The position numbers and the translations under genes are program-made. Source: Chitinophagaceae bacterium (GTDB taxonomy: Bacteria > Bacteroidota > Bacteroidia > Chitinophagales > Chitinophagaceae). From it: 6,758 bases of DNA. The notes below the pieces were generated by a model. The model was not told the DNA's origin. It did no database searches and was given only the letters and a program-made list of their open reading frames with translations. The DNA lies in NCBI GenBank assembly GCA_947442905.1, contig CANEWV010000094.1:1-6758 (forward strand), written 5' to 3'. Below are positions 1 to 6,758 of this stretch, one piece after another (position 1 is the stretch's first letter; each line of letters starts with the position of its first letter).

Positions 1-1053
1 AAAAGAAGGATTTGCAGCTTTGTACGCTTCAATATCTAATACCGTTACCGTTTTTCTTTTATCACCCGCAGTGTAAGCAGCTGCTAAATTTTGAGTTGGT
101 AAATTAGTACTCCAACCTGCAGCATAAGGCATTTGGCCAGAACCATTTAAGCCTCTGATACCACACTGTTGAATAGCATAGTTACCTTGGCCACGTGTTG
201 CTCCACCCCAGTTGTAATAAGGAGATACATTAGAGTATTGAATTTCAAAAACAGATTCAGGACCGTTTTCGCCAGTTGCTAAATACATAGCACCAAAATC
301 AGAAACAAGTGAAAATGCATTTGCATTGATCACTGCATCAAGTGTGGTAGCAGCTAAATCAAATTTACTTTGATAGAGGTATACTTTACCAAGTAAAGCC
401 TGTGCAGCATACTTTGTAATTCTACCCTTTTGAACTTGTACTGCTGGAAGCGCCGTTACAGCTGCTGTTAAATCCGCTTCAATTTGCTTGTAAACGTCTG
501 CTTTAGGCGAACGCTTTAAAGTTTTTGATTGCGCAAGACTTAAACGCTTGTCTGTAAAAAGAGGCACATCACCAAACATACGCACCAGCGTAAAGTAATA
601 GTATGCACGTAAAAAATGTACTTCACCGTAAAGGGCTTCTTTACCAGCAAACTCAACTTTTTCACCCGCTAAATTGGCTGCTTTATATTGCGCCATATAG
701 TTGGCACGGTTAACACCTTCGTATGCAGATACCCAAATTTCTTGAAGGGTTCCGTTTACAGGTGTGTGTGTATAGTCATCAATTTGTTGTAATGATAATA
801 CGTCAGACGCATTTTCACCACCCGATACTGCGTTATCAGAAGCAATATCACCAATAGGTACAACTTGGTTGATCCATTGTAGTGGCGTGTAAACACTCAC
901 CAACATATTTCTATAATCAGATGCAGACTTTAAATAGTCTTGCTCTGTGATAACAAAATCTTCGTGAGGATTGTAATCGACCCACTTTGTACAAGATATA
1001 AGCGTGGTAATAACTAAAACCAGGCCTACTATTTTCATTGAATTGATCTTCAT
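1..1053 (-). CDS. SusD/RagB-family outer-membrane nutrient-binding lipoprotein, C-terminus cut by window edge
   Basis: In this family SusD is a surface-exposed, mostly helical lipoprotein that captures an oligomeric ligand and acts as a lid on its SusC transporter. The reading frame is open for 351 codons from ATG at 1053 down to position 1 and continues off the window; members usually have about 450-600 residues, so the C-terminal part is missing. A lipoprotein signal is visible: Lys2 and Lys7, a hydrophobic stretch at 8-19, and the lipobox LISC with the acylated Cys at 21. Family signatures are FLRAYYYFTLVRMFGDVPLF (147-166), a TPR-like helical pair around 213-250 (TKYAAQALLGKVYLYQSKFD), and the start of the SusD C-terminal domain near 261-335, including ENGPESVFEIQYS and an AGWSTNLPTQNL segment. 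Met6 is an alternative start and would still leave a workable signal peptide. It follows the SusC gene by 24 bases with no terminator between, so the two are almost certainly one operon. The ligand cannot be deduced. Confidence 0.95.
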   Translation of the reverse strand, partial: MKINSMKIVGLVLVITTLISCTKWVDYNPHEDFVITEQDYLKSASDYRNMLVSVYTPLQWINQVVPIGDIASDNAVSGGENASDVLSLQQIDDYTHTPVNGTLQEIWVSAYEGVNRANYMAQYKAANLAGEKVEFAGKEALYGEVHFLRAYYYFTLVRMFGDVPLFTDKRLSLAQSKTLKRSPKADVYKQIEADLTAAVTALPAVQVQKGRITKYAAQALLGKVYLYQSKFDLAATTLDAVINANAFSLVSDFGAMYLATGENGPESVFEIQYSNVSPYYNWGGATRGQGNYAIQQCGIRGLNGSGQMPYAAGWSTNLPTQNLAAAYTAGDKRKTVTVLDIEAYKAANPSF

Positions 1054-1077
1054 AATTGTATGTTTAAGTAGTGAAGA

Positions 1078-4000
1078 TTATAGTTTAATATCAAAGCCAA
1101 AAGCAAATGTTCTAGCTTGAGGATATGCACCACGATCGATACCTGTATCTAAAATACCACCCGCAATTTCAGGATCAAATCCAGTATACTTTGTAAATAC
1201 AAAAGCATTTTTTACTTGTGCATATACGCGAATACTGTTGAACCATTTTTTAGACGCTGGTGTATTAAAGGTGTAACCGAGTTGAATATTCTTGATTTTT
1301 AAGAAAGAACCATCTTCTACATATCTATCTGATACTCTGATATTACTATTTGCATCTACAAATGAATATCTTGGTAAACGCGCATCGTTTGTAGTTCCCT
1401 CACCAGTCCAACGACCTAGTACAGAGCGGTCTTTGTTAGAAAAGTTAGCGTTACGCTCGTATGCTTTATAAATATCATTGCCTACAGAAGCATACAAGAA
1501 TGTATTAAAATCAAAGTTTTTATACGTTAGGTTAAAACTCCAACCCATTGTAAACTTAGGGAACGGATTACCAATATTGGTTTGGTCTGAAGCATTGATC
1601 ACACCATCACCATTCATGTCTACGTATTTAATATCACCTGGCTGTGCACCTGCTTGTTTAGCTGAAGCTGCAATGTCTGCTGCATTTTGGAAAAGTCCTG
1701 CAGTTTTGTAGCCATAAAAATAGCCTGGTGCAAATCCTTTTTCAAATACAGTAACACTTTGTGATTGACCATTGAAGTAAAATCCACCTAAAATTTTAGC
1801 AGTTCCATTATCGTTGGTTGCTGTAACTAAGTTGGTAGCTGTTGTGAAAGTTAATGCAGTATTAAATTTCAAATTCTTACCAATCGATTCGTTATAATTT
1901 AAAGTGAAGTCAAAACCACTGGTTTTAGTAGCACCAATATTTGCAATTGGACTAGGTACAGTTCCTAAATACAATGATGCAGCTGGGGTAAATAATAAAC
2001 CGTCAACTGTTTTTTGGAAATAGTCTGCGTTTAAAGAAAACTTGTTGTTAAGTACAACTAAGTCAAAACCAATATTTGATTGGATTTGCTTTTCCCATCT
2101 TAGTGTGGTATTAGCAGAAGATCCAACTGTAGATCCTGGATAAAATACATCGTTAAATGTATATCCATTACTGTTTGCAGTAGGTCCGTAGCTTGGTCCA
2201 CCAGTAACAATGCTAACAAATTGTGGGTTCACATTTTCGTTACCAATGCTACCATAGCTTCCTCTAATTTTAAGTTGATCTACCCAGTCTGCTTTAAAGA
2301 ATTTTTCTTTAGAAACAACCCATCCAAGTGATCCAGAGAAGAAGTTACCAAATTTATTATCAACACCAAATGCATAAGAACCATCTCTACGTGCACTAAA
2401 TGATGCTAAATATTTGTCTTGATAGTCGTAGTTGATACGAGAAAAATAAGAAAGGTTTCTTCTAAAATATTGGTAGTAGTAACCTGCTAAAGCATTGGTA
2501 TTGGTTGCTGTGTTGTTTCCAGTTGCAGCCGTAAAATCTGCAAATTCCCAACTATTAAATGGAACATCTTGACGAGTTGCGCCAGCAGCATTTCCACTCA
2601 CTTTTGCTAAAGAAAAACCAAGCACGGTTTCAAAATTATGATCCTGCTTTAGTTTAAAGTTATAGTTTGCAAAAGACTCCCAAGTGTAATTGAAGTTGCT
2701 CACTTTTTCGTGTGAAACACTATTGAACCTTCCGGTTACAGTAGAACCATCAGCATTCATTGAATTGTCTACGTTTAATGGGCCATAGAACACAAGTGGG
2801 GCAAAGCTTTTAGCATTGCCATCATACTTTGTGTAACCAAAACGAGAAGACAATGTTAGGTTGTTTAAAACCTTGTATTGCAACTCAAACTTTCCGTAAA
2901 TTTTAGAACCAACATTTGAGTTGTACGTGTTCTCTAATTTAGTAAGCGGGTTAAAAATTTCAGATAATAATAAATTACTGAAACCATATTTACCTGCTGT
3001 ATTAGGTACATTGTTTAATACACTTACGGTAGGATCAAAATTGATCGCACTACCAATAACACTATTAAATGAATTCTCTTGAATGCCTTTAGAGTTTAAA
3101 GTAACTGCAGTGGTATTCAATAAGAATTTAAGTTTCTTAGAAATATCAAAAGTTAAGTTGGCAGAAAAGTTACCTCTATCAAAACGAGATTTGTCATTTC
3201 CTCCTACAATACCACCTTGGGTTAAATAACCCGCAGATAAGAAGTAGGTCATATTTTCACTACCGCCTTGTGCTGCAATCGTATGAGATTGCATCGCAGC
3301 TCTTTTAAATATTTGGTCTTGCCAATTGGTGCCCACACCTAATAAAGAAAGGTTTGGAAACACAATAGGTCCACCAGCAGTGGTGCTACCTTCATTGATC
3401 ATGGCAGCATATTCTGTAGCGTTTAAAACACCAAGGGTGTTCATCACTTCTTGCACGCCATAGTTACTATTAATAGTAATCGCTGCTTTTTGGTTTTTTC
3501 TACCACCTTTAGTGGTCACCACGATAACACCATTACCACCTTTAACACCAAAAATGGCAGTTGTAGCAGCATCTTTTAATACGTTGATTGACTCGATATC
3601 TGCAGCGTTAATAGCATTAAGGTCAGTGAGTGTTTGAGGAACCCCGTCAATAATTACCACTGGGTCAGTACCAGAGAAAGAAGGAATACCTCTAATTAAT
3701 ACGGTTGGTTTAGCTCCAGGTGATCCAGATTGAATCACGTTAACACCAGACGCCTTACCTTGTAAAGCCTCTTCCGTTCTTACAGGTTTTAATTTTTCAA
3801 TATCACTTGACTTTACTGTTGAAATAGCACCAGATATTTTGGTAACCTTTTGGGTACCATAACCTACTACTACAACATCACCAAGTGTGTTTGCAGGGTT
3901 TTGCTCTAAAGAAACCTCTACTTCACCTGCTTTTACTACCGTAACCTTGGAAGTAATTAAGCCTGTGTAAGTGATTTCTAGGATAGAACCTACAGCTGTG

Positions 4001-4194
4001 TTAAGTGAAAACCGGCCATTGGCATCGGTGAGGGCAACAGATTTGCCCTTAACAGAAACAGAAGCCCCTACTAGCAATTCGCCAGTATTTTTGTTTTTTA
4101 CTCTACCGGTAACGGCAATTGACTGAGCGTAAAGCGTTTCTACGCCAAGCCCGAGCATCAAAACAAGGCACATAAGAATAAATCTTATTTTCAT
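1078..4194 (-). CDS. SusC/RagA-family TonB-linked outer-membrane transporter (complete)
   Basis: This is a TonB-dependent outer-membrane beta-barrel that imports a ligand delivered by its SusD partner, powered by TonB-ExbBD. Its 1038 residues match the usual family length of about 1000-1100. In order: signal peptide 1-23 (hydrophobic core about 5-18, likely cleavage after LYA before Gln24); a carboxypeptidase-D-regulatory-like beta-sandwich at about 27-97 (VTGRVKN ... GELLVGASVSVKG ... TDANGRFSL); the conserved DVVVVGYGTQ segment (106-115), in the TonB-box region; a plug at about 117-231 with VLIRGI (165-170), VVIIDGVP (179-186) and the SusC/RagA signature DIESINVLKDAATTAIFG (199-216) followed by NGVIVVTTKGG (221-231); then the barrel. 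A DMNGDGVINASD acidic loop (859-870) and the closing YPQARTFAFGFDIKL are also typical. There is no STN domain ahead of the plug, so it does not look like an anti-sigma-coupled transducer. ATG at 4194 gives a complete signal peptide. It is the first gene of the operon with the SusD gene and diverges from the sensor-regulator. The substrate is unknown. Confidence 0.97.
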   Translation of the reverse strand: MKIRFILMCLVLMLGLGVETLYAQSIAVTGRVKNKNTGELLVGASVSVKGKSVALTDANGRFSLNTAVGSILEITYTGLITSKVTVVKAGEVEVSLEQNPANTLGDVVVVGYGTQKVTKISGAISTVKSSDIEKLKPVRTEEALQGKASGVNVIQSGSPGAKPTVLIRGIPSFSGTDPVVIIDGVPQTLTDLNAINAADIESINVLKDAATTAIFGVKGGNGVIVVTTKGGRKNQKAAITINSNYGVQEVMNTLGVLNATEYAAMINEGSTTAGGPIVFPNLSLLGVGTNWQDQIFKRAAMQSHTIAAQGGSENMTYFLSAGYLTQGGIVGGNDKSRFDRGNFSANLTFDISKKLKFLLNTTAVTLNSKGIQENSFNSVIGSAINFDPTVSVLNNVPNTAGKYGFSNLLLSEIFNPLTKLENTYNSNVGSKIYGKFELQYKVLNNLTLSSRFGYTKYDGNAKSFAPLVFYGPLNVDNSMNADGSTVTGRFNSVSHEKVSNFNYTWESFANYNFKLKQDHNFETVLGFSLAKVSGNAAGATRQDVPFNSWEFADFTAATGNNTATNTNALAGYYYQYFRRNLSYFSRINYDYQDKYLASFSARRDGSYAFGVDNKFGNFFSGSLGWVVSKEKFFKADWVDQLKIRGSYGSIGNENVNPQFVSIVTGGPSYGPTANSNGYTFNDVFYPGSTVGSSANTTLRWEKQIQSNIGFDLVVLNNKFSLNADYFQKTVDGLLFTPAASLYLGTVPSPIANIGATKTSGFDFTLNYNESIGKNLKFNTALTFTTATNLVTATNDNGTAKILGGFYFNGQSQSVTVFEKGFAPGYFYGYKTAGLFQNAADIAASAKQAGAQPGDIKYVDMNGDGVINASDQTNIGNPFPKFTMGWSFNLTYKNFDFNTFLYASVGNDIYKAYERNANFSNKDRSVLGRWTGEGTTNDARLPRYSFVDANSNIRVSDRYVEDGSFLKIKNIQLGYTFNTPASKKWFNSIRVYAQVKNAFVFTKYTGFDPEIAGGILDTGIDRGAYPQARTFAFGFDIKL

Positions 4195-4281
4195 AATGCA
4201 ATCGTTTATGTGAAAGAAAAAAAATGAATTTTTGGCAACGTAAAAGTAGTAACAGACACTACAAAATCTTTATTGTTTAAC

Positions 4282-4298
4282 ACTTCAATACTACATCA
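4282..4298 (+). repeat. Direct repeat copy 1, candidate operator (SusC-proximal)
   Basis: ACTTCAATACTACATCA is identical to the second copy 53 bases to the right. Counting ten more bases on the left, the two copies match at 22 of 27 positions (4272-4298 against 4325-4351), including a shared TGT. Internally it reads as two similar half-sites, ACTTCA and ACTACA, spaced 8 bases apart. It ends 87 bases before the SusC start codon, a reasonable place for an activator or repressor site. Function is inferred; the repeat itself is seen directly. Confidence 0.85.
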
Positions 4299-4311
4299 CT
4301 ATTTTTAACTA

Positions 4312-4324
4312 ATTGATTATCAAT
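4312..4324. repeat. Short palindrome ATTGAT-T-ATCAAT between the direct repeats
   Basis: Two perfect 6-base inverted arms flank a single T, centred at 4318, within two bases of the midpoint (4316.5) between the centres of the two direct-repeat copies. The size would suit a dimeric DNA-binding protein, but in such AT-rich DNA an element of this size can arise by chance. It is too short and AT-rich to act as a terminator. Confidence 0.4.
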
Positions 4325-4334
4325 AATGTAAATT

Positions 4335-4351
4335 ACTTCAATACTACATCA
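4335..4351 (+). repeat. Direct repeat copy 2, candidate operator (regulator-proximal)
   Basis: This is the second exact copy of ACTTCAATACTACATCA, in the same orientation as copy 1. The 53-base period is close to five turns of B-DNA, so proteins bound at both copies would face the same side of the helix. It lies 43 bases upstream of the regulator start codon and 140 bases upstream of the SusC start codon. It could serve SusCD activation, autoregulation of the sensor gene, or both. Confidence 0.85.
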
Positions 4352-4394
4352 ATGAACATTTCATATATTTAAGTTTTAATAAAATCTTTGAGCA

Positions 4395-6758
4395 GTGAAA
4401 AAAATTATCTTTTTACTCCTTCTTCCCATTTTTGCTAGTACACAAAATACTATTGGCCTTCCAGATATTATTAATTATTCTAAACTATCCTACAACGCAG
4501 GACTGCAGAACTGGGATGTTAAACAAGACAAAAACGGAATTGTTTACTTTGCCAATAACGAAGGCTTATTAAGTTTCGATGGCAAGAATTGGAAACTATA
4601 CCCCCTACCCAATAAAACCATTGTTAGATCAGTTGCCATAGGCAGCGACCATAAAATTTACGTGGGTGGGCAGGACGAACTTGGTTATTTTGCCCCAAAT
4701 ACCAACGGTAACCTAGTTTATAACTCACTTACAGCGTTAATTCCTGCAAAATTCAGGTCATTTGAAGACGTTTGGGACATCGTTTCTTTAGGTTCATCCC
4801 TATTTTTTAGATCTCCCAATAAAATCTTTCAGTACAATGGGGGTGCCATTACAGTATTTAAAGCCCCTTCCGAATGGGCTTACTTAACCAGCTGTAACGG
4901 CAAATTATACGCCCACGACTACCAAACAGGCCTGATGTCATTTGAAAATGATAGCTGGCAACCAGTCCAAACTAATTATAGTTTCTCCAAAACTGACCCT
5001 ATTACAGGTATGATCCCAAGCGGACCCGGAGCCATCATTACCACTTTAAAAAGCGGGATTTTTTATTTCGCCAACAGTACCATCACCCCAATTAAGTCAG
5101 GCGCTGCTAATTTTATTCAAAATGAACGGATTTATAGCGCCATTGCCATCAACAAAGAGTGGACTGCCCTAGCAACAAGCAACAGTGGTGTATATATTAT
5201 AAATAACAGAGCCGAAATCATTCAAAAGTTTTCAAGTACCGAAGGCCTTCAAAGCAATAATATTTTAAGCATCTTTTTAGACAACAAACAAAATTTGTGG
5301 TTGGGCTTAAATAATGGACTAGATTTTATTGCCTATAACAGCGCTATCAAACATATTTCACCCAAACTACTCGACGAATCTGGCTACACGGCCATGATTC
5401 AAAACCAACAACTTTATATTGGTACATCCAACGGTCTATATACGGTTGGACTTCAACCCCTAAAGGATTTAAGTTTTAGTAAAGGCGATTTTTCGTTGGT
5501 ACAAAATACAAGCGGCCAAACATGGGGCCTTTCACTTATCAATAACAAATTACTATTAGGACATCACGAAGGTGCATTTTATGTAAACAATAATACGGCT
5601 ACCTCCTTTTCAAATAAACCAGGGTTTTGGAATTTCACACCACTAGGTAATATGTCACCTGCAAGTATTGTTGTGAGCGGAACATATAGAGGTCTTACCA
5701 TTTTTGACGCCAAAGCCAATCAACTCTTTCAAACACTAGATATACCAAATTTTATAGAGTCATCTAGGTATGTGACCATCGATACCGAAGAAAATATTTG
5801 GGTATCGCATCCTTATCATGGCATCTATAAGATTGAAAAAAATATAGACGGAAACTATACTACCAAACAATATCAGAAAAAAGAAGGGCTTCCTGCTTTA
5901 CTAAACAATCATATCTATAAAATAAAAAACAGAATTGTCGTTGGTACAGAAAACGGCGTGTACGAGTACAACACAGAAAAAGATAAGTTTGAAACGGCAT
6001 CAAGCTATACGTCACTAATTGGTAACCAAAGTATTCGCTATTTAAAAGAAGACAAAGAAGGTAATATCTGGTTTATTCACGAAAAAGTGCTGGGTGTTAT
6101 TGACTATACAGGCAATCAACCACAGGTCATTTACATACCTGAACTGAACGCCAAAATGTTAAGTGGTTTTGAATATATATATGCCATCGATGGTGGCAAT
6201 ATTTTTTTAGGTGGTGAGAAAGGATTTTATCATATCAATTATGAAAAGTATAAAAAGCTAGCGCCTGCTTTAAACGTTCAAATAAGATCCGTGCATATTA
6301 TTGACAACCTAGATAGTACTTTATTTGGCGGCTACTTTAAAAATGTAAACGAAAATCAGATTCAAGATGCATCAAATAAGCCTCAGGTTGCCTACCGTTT
6401 TAAAACCATGCATTTTGATTTTACATCCGTTGCATTTGGCTTCCAAAACAATCTAGAATATAGTTATAGATTAAAAGGCTTTGAAAACAACTGGTCTGCG
6501 TGGACTAAAAGAACTGAAAAAGAGTATACCAATTTAGTACCTGGCAGTTATACGTTTGAAGTAAAAGTTAGAAACAACCTAGGCAATGAATCAGCAGTAT
6601 CTAGCTATCAATTTACAATTGATGCGCCATGGTACCGAACACTACTTGCGTATCTGCTTTATTTTGTTGCCATTGGATTTGGCGTTTATAAACTTCATAT
6701 CTACCAGCGTACCAAGTTTAAAGCGCAACAGCAAAAATATGAGCAGGAGCAGCAGCGT
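4395..6758 (+). CDS. Triple-tyrosine (Y_Y_Y) beta-propeller membrane sensor-regulator, C-terminus cut by window edge
   Basis: This is a periplasmic sensor whose N-terminal propeller and Y_Y_Y domain probably detect a ligand and signal through one membrane helix to a cytoplasmic output. The frame is open for 788 codons to the window edge. The start is GTG: an in-frame TGA sits at 4389-4391, GTG gives a proper signal peptide (MKKIIFLLLLPIFAS, 1-15), and the next Met is deep inside the propeller. Two-component-regulator-propeller-type repeats include NGIVYFANNEGLLSFDGKNW (47-66), NNILSIFLDNKQNLWLGLNN (288-307), RYVTIDTEENIWVS (458-471) and SIRYLKEDKEGNIWF (546-560). The Y_Y_Y domain spans about 689-742, with Tyr689, Tyr691, Tyr711 and Tyr719, the YSYRLKGFENNWSAW segment and LVPGSYTFEVKVRN. 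A transmembrane helix follows at about 749-767, then a Gln/Glu/Lys-rich coiled-coil start (FKAQQQKYEQEQQR, 775-788). That linker resembles family members of about 950 residues ending in a LuxR-type helix-turn-helix more than hybrid histidine kinases, but the output domain is not in the window, so this is inference. Confidence 0.93.
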   Translation, partial: MKKIIFLLLLPIFASTQNTIGLPDIINYSKLSYNAGLQNWDVKQDKNGIVYFANNEGLLSFDGKNWKLYPLPNKTIVRSVAIGSDHKIYVGGQDELGYFAPNTNGNLVYNSLTALIPAKFRSFEDVWDIVSLGSSLFFRSPNKIFQYNGGAITVFKAPSEWAYLTSCNGKLYAHDYQTGLMSFENDSWQPVQTNYSFSKTDPITGMIPSGPGAIITTLKSGIFYFANSTITPIKSGAANFIQNERIYSAIAINKEWTALATSNSGVYIINNRAEIIQKFSSTEGLQSNNILSIFLDNKQNLWLGLNNGLDFIAYNSAIKHISPKLLDESGYTAMIQNQQLYIGTSNGLYTVGLQPLKDLSFSKGDFSLVQNTSGQTWGLSLINNKLLLGHHEGAFYVNNNTATSFSNKPGFWNFTPLGNMSPASIVVSGTYRGLTIFDAKANQLFQTLDIPNFIESSRYVTIDTEENIWVSHPYHGIYKIEKNIDGNYTTKQYQKKEGLPALLNNHIYKIKNRIVVGTENGVYEYNTEKDKFETASSYTSLIGNQSIRYLKEDKEGNIWFIHEKVLGVIDYTGNQPQVIYIPELNAKMLSGFEYIYAIDGGNIFLGGEKGFYHINYEKYKKLAPALNVQIRSVHIIDNLDSTLFGGYFKNVNENQIQDASNKPQVAYRFKTMHFDFTSVAFGFQNNLEYSYRLKGFENNWSAWTKRTEKEYTNLVPGSYTFEVKVRNNLGNESAVSSYQFTIDAPWYRTLLAYLLYFVAIGFGVYKLHIYQRTKFKAQQQKYEQEQQR

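Larger units (their letters stand above)
4195..4394. promoter_or_regulatory. Divergent intergenic control region between the SusCD operon and the sensor-regulator
   Basis: These 200 very AT-rich bases separate the start codons of two divergently transcribed genes, so promoters for both directions should lie here. It contains a perfect 17-base direct repeat (4282-4298 and 4335-4351), a 13-base palindrome between the copies (4312-4324) and an A/T-only hairpin-like stretch (4220-4233). I found no convincing pair of Bacteroidota -33 (TTTG) and -7 (TAnnTTTG) elements with normal spacing in either direction, so transcription starts are not placed. No small open reading frame or RNA gene was recognised in it. 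That the regulator acts here is inferred from the layout. Confidence 0.8.

Noticed and set aside
1478..1711. Open frame of 77 codons on the plus strand
   Set aside because: It lies wholly antisense to a conserved part of the SusC gene, has no recognisable domain or start context, and is best read as a shadow of that gene.
4168..4194. SusC as a lipoprotein, because Cys9 lies in the signal sequence
   Set aside because: The preceding residues ILM do not form a lipobox (Met at -1), the Cys is too close to the N-terminus, and a normal LYA cleavage site follows at residues 21-23.
4220..4233. Hairpin-like AAAAAT/ATTTTT inverted repeat in the SusC leader
   Set aside because: The stem is only A-T pairs with a two-base loop, so it cannot form a stable terminator or attenuator; it is expected in AT-rich leaders.
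4241..4248. Possible -7 promoter element TACTTTTA on the minus strand, 47 bases before the SusC start
   Set aside because: The last base differs from TAnnTTTG, and the nearest upstream TTTG is only 13 bases away instead of about 19-21. Position is plausible but support is too weak to annotate.
4364..4371. Possible -7 element TATATTTA on the plus strand before the regulator
   Set aside because: It matches five of six fixed positions, but no TTG or TTTG lies at a suitable distance upstream, and such words are common in AT-rich DNA.
4395..6758. A novel defence or mobile system
   Set aside because: All three genes belong to recognisable nutrient-uptake and sensing families. There is no transposase, integrase, nuclease, toxin or terminal repeat in the window.

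Overview
The window reads as chromosomal DNA from a member of the Bacteroidota. The evidence is a SusC/SusD outer-membrane nutrient-uptake pair, a divergent triple-tyrosine sensor-regulator of a type known from that phylum, AT-rich sequence (high thirties percent G+C by eye), and A/T-rich stretches rather than clear Shine-Dalgarno sites before the starts. The wording of the SusC plug and of the sensor propeller resembles Chitinophagales or Sphingobacteriales proteins. That narrower placement comes from memory of family sequences, not from a search.

Layout. Positions 1-1053 (minus strand) hold the first 351 residues of a SusD/RagB-type surface lipoprotein, whose C-terminal end lies beyond the left edge. 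After a 24-base gap, positions 1078-4194 (minus) hold a complete 1038-residue SusC/RagA-type TonB-dependent transporter, transcribed first in this operon. Positions 4195-4394 are a 200-base divergent intergenic region. Positions 4395-6758 (plus) hold the first 788 residues of a membrane sensor-regulator: signal peptide, beta-propeller repeats, Y_Y_Y domain, one transmembrane helix and the start of a cytoplasmic coiled coil. Its output domain lies beyond the right edge.

How the parts likely work together. SusC and SusD should form a lidded outer-membrane importer for an unidentified ligand, probably a glycan or peptide oligomer. The divergent regulator probably senses something in the periplasm and controls the pair. 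The intergenic region carries a perfect 17-base direct repeat with a 53-base period, about five helical turns, and a small palindrome lies between the copies. This is the most notable non-coding signal in the window and the best candidate operator. No catabolic enzyme is visible, so the substrate cannot be named.

No RNA gene, mobile element, CRISPR array or convincing rho-independent terminator was seen. The window looks like an ordinary SusCD locus with an interesting control region, not a clearly new system.
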